Below, piece by piece: positions 25,108-33,445 of a stretch of 64,000 bases of DNA (position 1 is its first letter; each line of letters starts with the position of its first letter). The stretch lies in NCBI GenBank assembly GCA_017441605.1, contig JAFRXD010000062.1, forward strand, positions 29,586 through 93,585, read 5' to 3'. Made by a program: the position numbers and the translations under genes. The notes under the pieces are model-generated. The model searched no databases and was not told where the DNA came from. It saw only the letters and a program-made list of their open reading frames with translations. The DNA comes from Thermoguttaceae bacterium (lineage in GTDB: Bacteria > Planctomycetota > Planctomycetia > Pirellulales > Thermoguttaceae).

Positions 25108-26214
25108 ATGAAACGCGCTCTTTTATTCACGATTGCATTATTGGGAGTCTCGTTCCTCGCAACGGGCTCGTCTTACGCGACGGCGACTCTCGTTCTCGGA
25201 CCGCTCAGCGGCAATCCGGTCGCCAACTTTGATCCCGCGCTCTTGACGCAAACTTCCGAGGACAAACCCGTCGACGCCCCCGACGATCTTCACGCCGAAT
25301 TGATCGACAAAGACGGAAACTCGGTTTGGAAAATCGAACCCGTAGAAAGCGAAACCGACGAAGCCGAGTCGGAGTCCGCGGACGAAACGGAAGCCGGATC
25401 GGAGACCGAGGAAGAAACGGTTCAAGCCCCTGACGGCGTGGCCCCCGCGGAAGTGGAAGTTCAACAGATTCCGCCCGGGAAATACACGTTGTACGTCGAG
25501 CAAGCTTCGACCGGTCTCTTTGGCGCTACCGAAGTCGTTATTGAAGAGTGCCAAAAGTGCGCCGAAGAGGACGCCGAGGACGAGGGATGCGACGAGTGCA
25601 AAGAGCGCCGGAGACGCGAAAGGGCGATCATTTTCTTCCTGTCCCCGAAAGGGCTGAAGGAACTTAAAGGAATCCACCTCTGCGACGGGCACATGGGGCA
25701 AGACTGCCACTGCGACGAACACTGCGTCTGCCGTTACTTCGACCACTTCTGCACCCCGGCGGTCTCTCCCTGTGGCGAGACGTTCAAGAACCGCGGTTCG
25801 AACAACAACCCGCCGAAACCGCAACAACCGAATTCCAACCCATCCTCGCCGCAAACGCCCCCTCAGACCCCGCCGACCCCGGGCATGGGCGGAGGTCCCT
25901 GGTGGGGGGTTCCTCCCATTGTTCCGCTACCCTTCTCTGGAGATAGGGAGCGCCACTGGGGGTGGCCGCCGCGCGGGTTCCCCGGTCCCGTCTCAAGAGA
26001 GTGGGGACCCGGCGACTACGAAAACGGCTCGGGCGAAAGCGGCGGCGGTTCTTCCGGCGGTTCTTCGCAAGGGGACGACGAGGACGAGAGTAGTTCTTCC
26101 AGCGGTTCATCGCAAGGTGGCGACGAGGACGAGAGTAGTTCTTCCAGCGGTTCATCGTATTGGTTCGAGGTTCACGCACCGCAAGTCCCGCCCCCGTCTG
26201 TAATCGGACAATAG
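25108..26214 (+). CDS. Exported cysteine-rich, low-complexity protein of unknown function
   Basis: 368 residues with a signal peptide (MKRALLFTIALLGVSFLATG, cut after SSYA). Layout: a beta-rich N-terminal part (30-75), an acidic Glu/Thr segment (75-115), a second beta segment ending PPGKYTLYVEQAS, a first cysteine cluster (CQKCAEED ... CDECKERRRRERA), a second (CDGHMGQDCHCDEHCVCRYF) at about 195-215, a Pro/Asn-rich linker, a Gly/Trp/Pro stretch, and two near-identical repeats containing DEDESSSSSGSSQG. The cysteine and histidine spacing could bind metal or form disulfides. I do not recognise the family. It precedes the DUF2330-like/caspase gene run by ~170 bases and may belong with it. Confidence 0.75.
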   Translation: MKRALLFTIALLGVSFLATGSSYATATLVLGPLSGNPVANFDPALLTQTSEDKPVDAPDDLHAELIDKDGNSVWKIEPVESETDEAESESADETEAGSETEEETVQAPDGVAPAEVEVQQIPPGKYTLYVEQASTGLFGATEVVIEECQKCAEEDAEDEGCDECKERRRRERAIIFFLSPKGLKELKGIHLCDGHMGQDCHCDEHCVCRYFDHFCTPAVSPCGETFKNRGSNNNPPKPQQPNSNPSSPQTPPQTPPTPGMGGGPWWGVPPIVPLPFSGDRERHWGWPPRGFPGPVSREWGPGDYENGSGESGGGSSGGSSQGDDEDESSSSSGSSQGGDEDESSSSSGSSYWFEVHAPQVPPPSVIGQ

Positions 26215-26383
26215 CGCGGCTTAAGAGCGTTTAAACTTCTCCGAAGCCGAGTAATCAAGAATCAAATAACGCCAATTTCTAATGAAAAGGGCGGGAATAG
26301 GGAATCGTTCGTTGACGCGACTTTCATCGCGCCGCGCCAACGGACTTGTTCTTTCCAAATTGTTTAGCGCAGGATTGCTAAAA

Positions 26384-27733
26384 ATGAAACAACTGAATCT
26401 CTTTCTGCTGGCGACCCTGGTCGTCGGCTTCGCGCTTGTCGCGGAACAACACGCGTCCGCGGACTGCGGCAAGATGTACGTCTACTACCGGACTTGGCCG
26501 ACGCCTCCGCCTCCGCCGCCGCGACCTTACTATTACGTTTCGCCCTATTATCCGCGTCCGGTTCGTCCGAACTACGACTGGCAAAACGGTTCCGCGAATT
26601 CGACGTACCAACGCGCCGGTCGCGACGCGATCAATCAGACGGTCGTCAACAACGTCAACAACTACGGCGGCAACGTGAGAATCGACGCCCCGAAGCCCTA
26701 CCGTCCGAAAAACTATACCGAGGACGCCCAGTACCAACAGCAGTACCAACAACAGCAACAAACCAGCGACCAGTGGTACAACCAGAACCAGAATTACAAC
26801 CAAACCCAAAATCAAAACGTCGACAATTCGAGTCGAGTCAACGCGAACAGTCAAGCGTTCGCCAATAGCTTTAACAACAACAATATGGCGTTCGACGACG
26901 GGTTCTCGATGGGCGCCGACGACGCGTTCAACGAACCGGATCAACAGGGCGTTCTCGCGTGGAACGGCAAGACCGACGCGAGCGGCGAAGAGATCCTGAT
27001 CCTCTCCACGAACGAGCAAACGACCGGCGGGCAAAGCGCCGCGATGATCAGCATTTTCCCGCTTCCCGGCGAGCCGATCGCGATCGAGCGCGCCAACGCC
27101 CAAAGCTTCGTCGCCGCCAAGGCGCTCCTGCAAGAGAAGCTCCCGAGCTCCGCGAGCGGAGAAGAGGGAAGCATGGGCGTCGTCTACGACACGAAAATCG
27201 GGTCCCACAACATTTTCGTTTGGGAAATCGAGTCGACCGACGACTTCCAAGGGAAGGTTCAATCCTACGTCGCCGCGAAGTACGACGGTCAAGCCGCCGC
27301 CGCGATCACGCCCAACACGATCAAGGTGATTGAGAAGTACATCGGCGAAGGCTTCCGCTACTTCGCGTTCGATTTGACTCAAGTCGGCGAGGAAATGGCG
27401 ACCAAAGAGGCGATTATGTATCGCTTCAAGTCGACTTACGCCTACTTCCCGCTTCGCATTAGCCAAGTCGGCGGCGTCGGGGAAACGAAAGTCGATCTCG
27501 TCGTCCTAACTCCCTGCGAGAAACTCGCCTTCACCGAGCGCTCCTCGATCCAAAAGGACACGACCGGGCTTTCGATGTTTGGTCCCGTCAAGTTCGAGAA
27601 AGACGATCTCGTTAAGATCGATCCCGCGATCGCCGACCTCTTGAAGGACGGCGCCCTCGCTCGCTCGACCGTCTTCCGATCCGAGAAGATCGATAGTTTC
27701 GAGAACGACTTTGAGGCGATTCCCGCCGAATAA
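26384..27733 (+). CDS. Exported DUF2330-like protein with Pro- and Gln/Asn-rich N-terminal region
   Basis: 449 residues from ATG 26384 (AGGA upstream; the open frame to 26282 is not used). Signal peptide MKQLNLFLLATLVVGFALVA ending at ASA, with a Cys shortly after. Residues 30-55 are PPPPPPRPYYY-type, and 105-170 are rich in Gln/Asn/Tyr. The rest (about 185-400) follows the layout of DUF2330: AWNGKTDASGEEILILS, an FPLPGEP motif, KVIEKYIGEGFRYFAFDL, FKSTYAYFPLRISQVGG and DLVVLTP. That family is uncharacterised. The next gene, 12 bases on, repeats these landmarks, so the two are paralogues at the head of a run of caspase-like genes. The family call is by eye and not certain. Confidence 0.75.
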   Translation: MKQLNLFLLATLVVGFALVAEQHASADCGKMYVYYRTWPTPPPPPPRPYYYVSPYYPRPVRPNYDWQNGSANSTYQRAGRDAINQTVVNNVNNYGGNVRIDAPKPYRPKNYTEDAQYQQQYQQQQQTSDQWYNQNQNYNQTQNQNVDNSSRVNANSQAFANSFNNNNMAFDDGFSMGADDAFNEPDQQGVLAWNGKTDASGEEILILSTNEQTTGGQSAAMISIFPLPGEPIAIERANAQSFVAAKALLQEKLPSSASGEEGSMGVVYDTKIGSHNIFVWEIESTDDFQGKVQSYVAAKYDGQAAAAITPNTIKVIEKYIGEGFRYFAFDLTQVGEEMATKEAIMYRFKSTYAYFPLRISQVGGVGETKVDLVVLTPCEKLAFTERSSIQKDTTGLSMFGPVKFEKDDLVKIDPAIADLLKDGALARSTVFRSEKIDSFENDFEAIPAE

Positions 27734-27745
27734 CGCGAGGTTCCA

Positions 27746-29086
27746 ATGAAGTTTCCAACGGTCGGTTCCGCCCTCGCGGTCGCGATCCTCGTCAACGGCG
27801 CGCTCGCCCTCGGGTTCGAGGGGCGCGCCCTCGTCTCGAAAACCGCTCGAACCGATTCGAGCGCCTCGAGCGAAGAAGGACAAACCCCCGAAGCCTCCGA
27901 GACTTCGAGCGAAGCGACTTCCGAGGTCGCGATTCCGCCGTTGGAAACGATCGAACGCGTCGCCGCGATCGATCCCGAGCTCTTTTGGGAGAATTGGTTC
28001 GCGCCGGGCAATATCGAAACGTCGGGGCGCGGCGCGATCGAGCGCCCCGAGCTTCCCGATCCCAACGCGCCCCGGCGACGAGGCTCCGCCTTCGCGGAGC
28101 TTCGCGCGGTCGTCGTTTGGAACGGAGAGTCCGGAGACGCCGGGCGCGAACTGCTCGTCGTCGAGTCGACCCAAAAGCCTTTCGCGCCTATTCTTAAAGG
28201 GGAGCGCGACTTGCTCTTGGGGGCGCTGCCTTTGCCGGGCGCGCCCCTCGGCGCCAAGCGCGTCGGTTCCGAGTTTGCCGCTCTAAAGAAAGCCCTGACC
28301 GCCAAATACTCCCGGCTCCGTCCCCAGGACCCCTCCTTCGACGAGCCCCCTATCTTGCCCGCGAGGACGATCTATCGCGCTTTCGCGATCGAGGCGGAGA
28401 ACCTAGCGACCTTTAAATCGCGCGTGGACGCGCGCGTCGACGCGATCTGGTCGGGGTCCGAGATAGTCCTCTCCAAAGACGACGAATTAGTTCTAAACGA
28501 ATATTTTAAAAGATGTTATCGCTATTTCTTCGTCGACGCCTTCGACTTCGTACTCGGGGACGACGAAGGGTTCGAGAAAGCCCCGATCGCGGTAACTTTT
28601 CAAACGCCGACTCTCTTCGTTCCAATGGAAATCGCGAGAATGGGGGGAGGCGAGACCTCGGGGTTCGAATTGATCGTTCTAAGTCCCGACAAATCCGGTC
28701 TCGTTCCCAAGGAGTCCCCAAAAGGCGTCGCGGCTTCGGTCTTTCCCGCGCCCTCTCGAGACCCCGCGATCGACTTCTCGCTCGACGAATTAAAGCGCCT
28801 CGCCCCGAGCGTCGGCGACTTCTGCGAAGAATGCGGGATCGACGAAACGTTCGCGCGCGTCGCGGTCGGTATTTTCGACGTCGAGGAAGTGTCCGGCGAT
28901 CTTAAAATGGTCGTCAGAGGTTCGGAAAACCAAGCCGACGCCTCGAAAGACGAGTCCGACCCGGAGATCGAAAATGCCTCCGAGCAAAGCGACGTTGACG
29001 ACGACGAGACTAACGATTCGTCCGAGCCCTCGGAAACGAGCGACTCGGACGAATCCGAGCCCAGCGACCGGGAGGGCGAGCAATGA
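27746..29086 (+). CDS. Exported DUF2330-like protein, second copy
   Basis: 446 residues with a weak signal peptide (MKFPTVGSALAVAILVNGAL). Landmarks shared with the previous gene: VVWNGESGDAGRELLVVES, ALPLPGAPLGAKR, LNEYFKRCYRYFFVDAF, TFQTPTLFVPMEIARMGGG and ELIVLSPDKSG. Residues 25-55 and the last ~60 are Ser/Glu/Asp-rich and probably disordered. The stop overlaps the next start (ATGA at 29083-29086), so translation is coupled to the first caspase-fold protein. A physical or functional link between the DUF2330-like and caspase-like proteins is therefore likely, but its nature is unknown. Confidence 0.75.
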   Translation: MKFPTVGSALAVAILVNGALALGFEGRALVSKTARTDSSASSEEGQTPEASETSSEATSEVAIPPLETIERVAAIDPELFWENWFAPGNIETSGRGAIERPELPDPNAPRRRGSAFAELRAVVVWNGESGDAGRELLVVESTQKPFAPILKGERDLLLGALPLPGAPLGAKRVGSEFAALKKALTAKYSRLRPQDPSFDEPPILPARTIYRAFAIEAENLATFKSRVDARVDAIWSGSEIVLSKDDELVLNEYFKRCYRYFFVDAFDFVLGDDEGFEKAPIAVTFQTPTLFVPMEIARMGGGETSGFELIVLSPDKSGLVPKESPKGVAASVFPAPSRDPAIDFSLDELKRLAPSVGDFCEECGIDETFARVAVGIFDVEEVSGDLKMVVRGSENQADASKDESDPEIENASEQSDVDDDETNDSSEPSETSDSDESEPSDREGEQ

Positions 29087-30138
29087 CGAGTTCGAGCCCG
29101 TCTTTCCGAACTTTGGGCGCTCTCGTCGCGGTAGCGCTCGCGATTCTCGCCGCGCTTTCTTCGTCTTCCGCGCTCGCGTCCGAGGAATCGAGTCGCCGCG
29201 CGAATTCCGACTCCGAGTCGCGCGTCTATCTCCTCGCGGTTTTTGGCGAGCCGGACTCGGGGGACGACCTGAGAAAACAGTGCGCGCTCGTCAATAAAAA
29301 GAAGATTGAGGTTCTCGTCGACGCGCTCAAAAAGAAACTTGACGACCGATTGGAAGTCGTCGTTCTTTCCGGCGCCGAAGCGAGCCCCGCGAGCGTCCGA
29401 AACGCGCTCGTCAAAATTGGCGCGAAGTCGGGCGCGGACGACGCGATCCTCGTCTACTTCTTCGTCCTTCAAGCCGACGTCCCGACCGAGGGAGGCGCGA
29501 TAATCAACGCGATCGCCCCGTTGGCGCCCTCGTCCCTCGAGCTCGACTATTACCAATACGGGATCGCGCGCCAAGAAATCCGCCGCTTTATGGCGGCGAA
29601 ACCCCGCCGACTCGAAATCTTGCTCGTCGACGTTTGCCCAACGTTCGTCGTCGCTTGCCCTTACGCGACCTTGGAAGCGCGTTTCGAAGAGCTTCGCTCC
29701 GAGAAGAGCGATTTCGCTTATCTCGCGCGCTTTCTCGCGGAAGGGGAGGGCGCGCTCGACCTTTCCTCCGCCAAGGGGAACGGGGAAACCGAGGCGAACC
29801 GACCGATCGCTTGGATTCCGCTCGAGGCGCAAAACGAAGAGTCGAGGAAGAAGTTCGCGAGCGAGAAGCCGTTCGCGCGCGACAAGTTCTCCGGAACCGT
29901 CTTCCTCAACGCGTTGCTCGACGTCGCCGAATCGGGAGAATTTACCGAGCGCGACTTGATCCCCTCGGCGTTCCGAACTCGGCTCGCCGAGGCGCTTTCC
30001 GATCGCGTCGACGCCTTTGGCGAAGCGTTTCTCGCGAAACGATCGCAATCGTTGGCGAGATTTGGAGAGCGCGGCTTTGAAATCCGCGTCGAAGCGCCCG
30101 AGAGCTCGGCGAAAACCGAGGAATCGAGCGAGCGATAA
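29083..30138 (+). CDS. Exported caspase-fold protein lacking the catalytic histidine
   Basis: 351 residues: signal peptide ending near ALASEE, then a caspase-like (peptidase C14) alpha/beta core. It aligns with the next gene: DDAILVYFFVLQADVP against NDAVLVYILCHGAAVV, and RLEILLVDVCPT against RLNLLISDACSV. The catalytic HG dyad is replaced by Leu129-Gln130, while the Cys is kept (Cys185). FSGTVFLNALLDVA matches FSGTVFLNAFLELA downstream. It is probably a pseudo-protease with a binding or regulatory role, coupled by a 4-base overlap to the DUF2330-like gene. The C-terminal ~20 residues are acidic and disordered-looking. Confidence 0.75.
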   Translation: MTSSSPSFRTLGALVAVALAILAALSSSSALASEESSRRANSDSESRVYLLAVFGEPDSGDDLRKQCALVNKKKIEVLVDALKKKLDDRLEVVVLSGAEASPASVRNALVKIGAKSGADDAILVYFFVLQADVPTEGGAIINAIAPLAPSSLELDYYQYGIARQEIRRFMAAKPRRLEILLVDVCPTFVVACPYATLEARFEELRSEKSDFAYLARFLAEGEGALDLSSAKGNGETEANRPIAWIPLEAQNEESRKKFASEKPFARDKFSGTVFLNALLDVAESGEFTERDLIPSAFRTRLAEALSDRVDAFGEAFLAKRSQSLARFGERGFEIRVEAPESSAKTEESSER

Positions 30139-30165
30139 TCCGCGCGAAGGAACGAAAGGGGCGAA

Positions 30166-31332
30166 ATGGAAACAATGCGGAAGCGAAACTTTACGAGAAA
30201 CGAAACGATCGGTCGCGTCGTCGCGTCCCTCGCGGCGGTCGTCTTCTTGGTCGTTCCCGCGTTTGCTCAACAAGAGTCCGGGTCGAGAGATCGCTCGAGC
30301 GACCCGCCGGGGATCTACGCGCTCTTTGTTTGGGGCACGAAGGCGACCGCGACCGAGCCGCTCGTTTCGCTTTGCCAGCGCAAAATGGAGAGCGCCTTCG
30401 TCGAGGACGAAACCGCTTACGCCAGGGAGTCTGAAAACTACGACACCGCCGGCTCGCTCGCCGCGCTCGCGCCCTATCTCCGCAAAACGATTACCCTTAG
30501 CGGCGACGACGCGTCTCCCCAAGGGATCGTCGACGCCTGCGAGACCCTCGCCAACGCGGCGGGGCCGAACGACGCCGTGTTGGTCTATATTCTTTGCCAC
30601 GGCGCGGCGGTCGTCGGCTCCGACGGACGAATGCGGCACGGGTTCTCTCCGATCGCCCTTAGCGCCGGCGAGTTGCGAATGGGCGAGATCGGAATCTCCC
30701 GCGGCACGATTATGAAGACGATCAAATCGCGCCCCCATCGGCTCAATCTGCTGATCTCCGACGCCTGCTCCGTCGCCGCGAGCCACAAGTACGTTCCGAG
30801 CGCCAAAACGAGTCGACTTGTTCCCAAAGCGCTCGATCTTCCCTATTTGGGTAAATTTTTGCTCAACGCGAGGGGCGAGTTGAATATCAATTCGTCGCGT
30901 CCTCCCAAGGATTTCGCGTCGAGCGGCGAAAAAGCGCGGGGTTATTTCGCGACCGCTTGGAGCGCGGGCGTTCCCGAAAACCCGGACGAGCGCGACGCTT
31001 ACGAGCGGTTCTCGGGAACCGTCTTTCTCAACGCCTTTCTTGAACTGGCGACCGCTCGCGACTACGACCCCGAGATCGATTACGACCCGCAACGGTTTTT
31101 TGAAAAACTGCGCGCGCGACTTGACGACAAGTACTGGGAAACGTGGCTTTACTTAAAAATCAATAATCAGATGACGATCGCGAACGAGTTTATGGGACAG
31201 TGGACGCAAACGTTGACTCGTTTCGACGACGGAAGTCTTCCGTACGCCGAAGATCTTCAGTACAAATCGCGACATAAGTTCGAGGTTCCGAGATCGATCG
31301 CAGAGGGCGCGGGAGACGACGGGACGTTTTAA
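30166..31332 (+). CDS. Exported caspase-like (C14 family) cysteine protease
   Basis: 388 residues with a signal peptide (RVVASLAAVVFLVVPAFAQQ, cut near AFA). The caspase core has the paired catalytic residues: His145 in VYILCHGAAV and Cys201 in LLISDACSVAAS. Both follow hydrophobic strands as expected for C14 proteases. The region around 285-300 (FSGTVFLNAFLELA) is conserved with the previous gene. It probably acts in the periplasm or outside; substrates are unknown, and metacaspase-like basic specificity cannot be judged. GGGG upstream of ATG 30166. It lies 27 bases after the pseudo-protease paralogue; the pair recalls enzyme/inactive-partner sets seen in other caspase systems (inference). 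Confidence 0.82.
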   Translation: METMRKRNFTRNETIGRVVASLAAVVFLVVPAFAQQESGSRDRSSDPPGIYALFVWGTKATATEPLVSLCQRKMESAFVEDETAYARESENYDTAGSLAALAPYLRKTITLSGDDASPQGIVDACETLANAAGPNDAVLVYILCHGAAVVGSDGRMRHGFSPIALSAGELRMGEIGISRGTIMKTIKSRPHRLNLLISDACSVAASHKYVPSAKTSRLVPKALDLPYLGKFLLNARGELNINSSRPPKDFASSGEKARGYFATAWSAGVPENPDERDAYERFSGTVFLNAFLELATARDYDPEIDYDPQRFFEKLRARLDDKYWETWLYLKINNQMTIANEFMGQWTQTLTRFDDGSLPYAEDLQYKSRHKFEVPRSIAEGAGDDGTF

Positions 31333-31382
31333 CGTCGTTAACGACCGAACAAAAACGCGCAACGTTAGGTGAAACGCGAGAA

Positions 31383-33278
31383 ATGTCGAAACCGAGTGTT
31401 CGCGTCCCGACGCGTCGAACGCGCTCAATCCCTCGCCGACTCGAATCGAGCGCGTCGCGGTTCGTCGCGCTCGCGCTTTGCGCCGCGTTCGCGCTCGCTT
31501 GCGCTCGTTTCGCTCGCGCGATCGAGCCGACGGAGGGAATTGATTTTTCCCGTTGCCGCGCCTTTTTAGTGGGAATTAACACGTACGACGACGACAATGT
31601 TTTCAACTTGAATTGTTCGGAGAACGACGCGAGCGCGATACGAGGGCGACTACTGGCTCTTGGCGTTCCAAACTCTCGGATAACGCTCCTTGGATCAGAA
31701 AATAAAAAAGTGATCGAAGATCGATTCCAAAACTTTATCGACGATATGAATCGAGACGTAAGCTTGGCGTTCGTTTTTCTTTCCGGACACGGAGTTCAAG
31801 AGGGGGACAAAACCTACTTGGTTCCGCGCGACGGACGACTCGACGCGATCGCCGACACTTGCGTTAGCGTCGATAAGATGTTCGTTCTATTTGGACAGTG
31901 TCGAGCGAAACTCAAATGGGCGAATATCGACGCTTGTCGCAAGGATTTGACCAAAGGGTTGTACGACGACAAGTTTTCGGTAAATTGCGATAATATCGTT
32001 CCCAAAGAGGCGATTCTTTTCCAAAGTTGCAAACCGGATCAGTGCTCTTTCGAGGAGCGCTCCGGAGAGCATTCCATCTTTGCGCGACAGTTGATCGACG
32101 TTCTCGTCAGAAACGACAATCCCGTCGCGAAACGCGGCGGAACCCATGGCAACTACAAAGAAACCGTTACCTTGAACGACATTTTCGAATACGTAAGGGA
32201 AGAGACGATCAAAGCCGCGAGCGTCGAGTACAACGGCTCTTCTCAAACTCCGTCGATTAAGTTGGAAAATTCGTCCTACGATCCCGTTATTATCGGCGGA
32301 CTTACCACGGGCGGTTTTTCGAACAATCGTAAAAAGCGCGCGGCCGAATTGTTCGACGAGGCGATCGACCTTTGGGACAAAGACCCCGAAAGGTCGCGCA
32401 AAGATCTCGACGTCGCCGCGAGGCTCGATCCCAAGGAGACGAAATATAAAGACTGGCGTAAAAAAATCTATGCTCAACTTGGTCGTCCGATCCCCAAGGA
32501 TATCCCGCCCGGCGCGTTTAGGACGATTCGACTTCCAAATCCCCAAGCCCCCGATAAAACGATCGAAATGCGTTTCCACTATTGCCCCGTCGGGGTTTTT
32601 CTAATGAGCTCGGGGGAAGTCGACGCTCCTCGCGATCCCAACGTAACGTACTGCGACGATCTTCCGGTGGAGACGAGAATCGATTTTCCTTTTTGGATCC
32701 TCGAAACCGAAGTTTCCCAAGAAATGTGGAACGCGGTTATGGAATTTAATCCAAGTCGTAACAAGGGAAACCAAAACCCGGTCGAAAGCGTTTCTTTGGA
32801 GGACTGTCTCGAGTTCGCGAACCGTTTAAACCGGATGGGGTTCGCGCCAAAAGGGTTTCGTTTCGCTCTGCCGACCGAGGAGCAGTGGGAGTACGCTTGC
32901 CGCGCCGGAACCACCACCGCCTTCAATTGGGACGCGAACGTTCCGGACAAAACCAAGATGCTTTATAAAGAAACCCGCCCCATGTCCGGTTTGACCGATC
33001 CCGCGAACAAACCAAATAATAAAAACGCTTGGGGCTTGGTCAATATGCACGGAAACGTTTTCGAATGGTGCTCCAACAACGTCGAAGCCGATCGAGATTC
33101 GGTTCAAAACGCCAAGTTCGTTCCCGTGATGCGAGGTGGCTCGTTTGTCTCCTCGGCTCCGGAATGCGCGTCGTTGTATCGAGGCGTGATTGACGGTTAC
33201 GACCCGGAAGCCCCCCCGAGAATGCCCTTCGTCGGCTTCCGAATCGTCCTCGTCCCCAACGACGAGCTCGCCCCCTAA
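31383..33278 (+). CDS. Exported caspase-like protease fused to an FGE/SUMF1 domain
   Basis: 631 residues. A long basic N-region and hydrophobic core (FVALALCAAFALACARFARA) form the export signal. The caspase domain (about 55-310) begins RAFLVGINTYDDD, with His136 in FVFLSGHGVQEGD and Cys216 in ILFQSCKPDQCS. A short helical TPR-like stretch (about 325-370) links to a C-terminal sulfatase-modifying-factor/FGE-type domain (about 385-628): ILETEVSQEMWNAVM, FALPTEEQWEYACRAG, GLVNMHGNVFEWC, VMRGGSFVSSAPEC and FVGFRIVLV. The FGE domain may bind substrate or ligand rather than oxidise cysteines. AGGTGA supports ATG 31383. Last gene of the five-gene exported run. Confidence 0.88.
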   Translation: MSKPSVRVPTRRTRSIPRRLESSASRFVALALCAAFALACARFARAIEPTEGIDFSRCRAFLVGINTYDDDNVFNLNCSENDASAIRGRLLALGVPNSRITLLGSENKKVIEDRFQNFIDDMNRDVSLAFVFLSGHGVQEGDKTYLVPRDGRLDAIADTCVSVDKMFVLFGQCRAKLKWANIDACRKDLTKGLYDDKFSVNCDNIVPKEAILFQSCKPDQCSFEERSGEHSIFARQLIDVLVRNDNPVAKRGGTHGNYKETVTLNDIFEYVREETIKAASVEYNGSSQTPSIKLENSSYDPVIIGGLTTGGFSNNRKKRAAELFDEAIDLWDKDPERSRKDLDVAARLDPKETKYKDWRKKIYAQLGRPIPKDIPPGAFRTIRLPNPQAPDKTIEMRFHYCPVGVFLMSSGEVDAPRDPNVTYCDDLPVETRIDFPFWILETEVSQEMWNAVMEFNPSRNKGNQNPVESVSLEDCLEFANRLNRMGFAPKGFRFALPTEEQWEYACRAGTTTAFNWDANVPDKTKMLYKETRPMSGLTDPANKPNNKNAWGLVNMHGNVFEWCSNNVEADRDSVQNAKFVPVMRGGSFVSSAPECASLYRGVIDGYDPEAPPRMPFVGFRIVLVPNDELAP

Positions 33279-33445
33279 CCCGAACAATCCGAAGCGCTTC
33301 CTCGATGCGTCGAAGCGCTCCGGCGACGTCCCGGTCGAAGACCTCCGTCATAGGTCTCCGACCCATAACCGCGATTCGCGACTCGGCGAAAGCCTGCCCC
33401 GCGTCTCGCTTTTAACCCCCCTGTTTTTATACGCAAGGATTTCCT

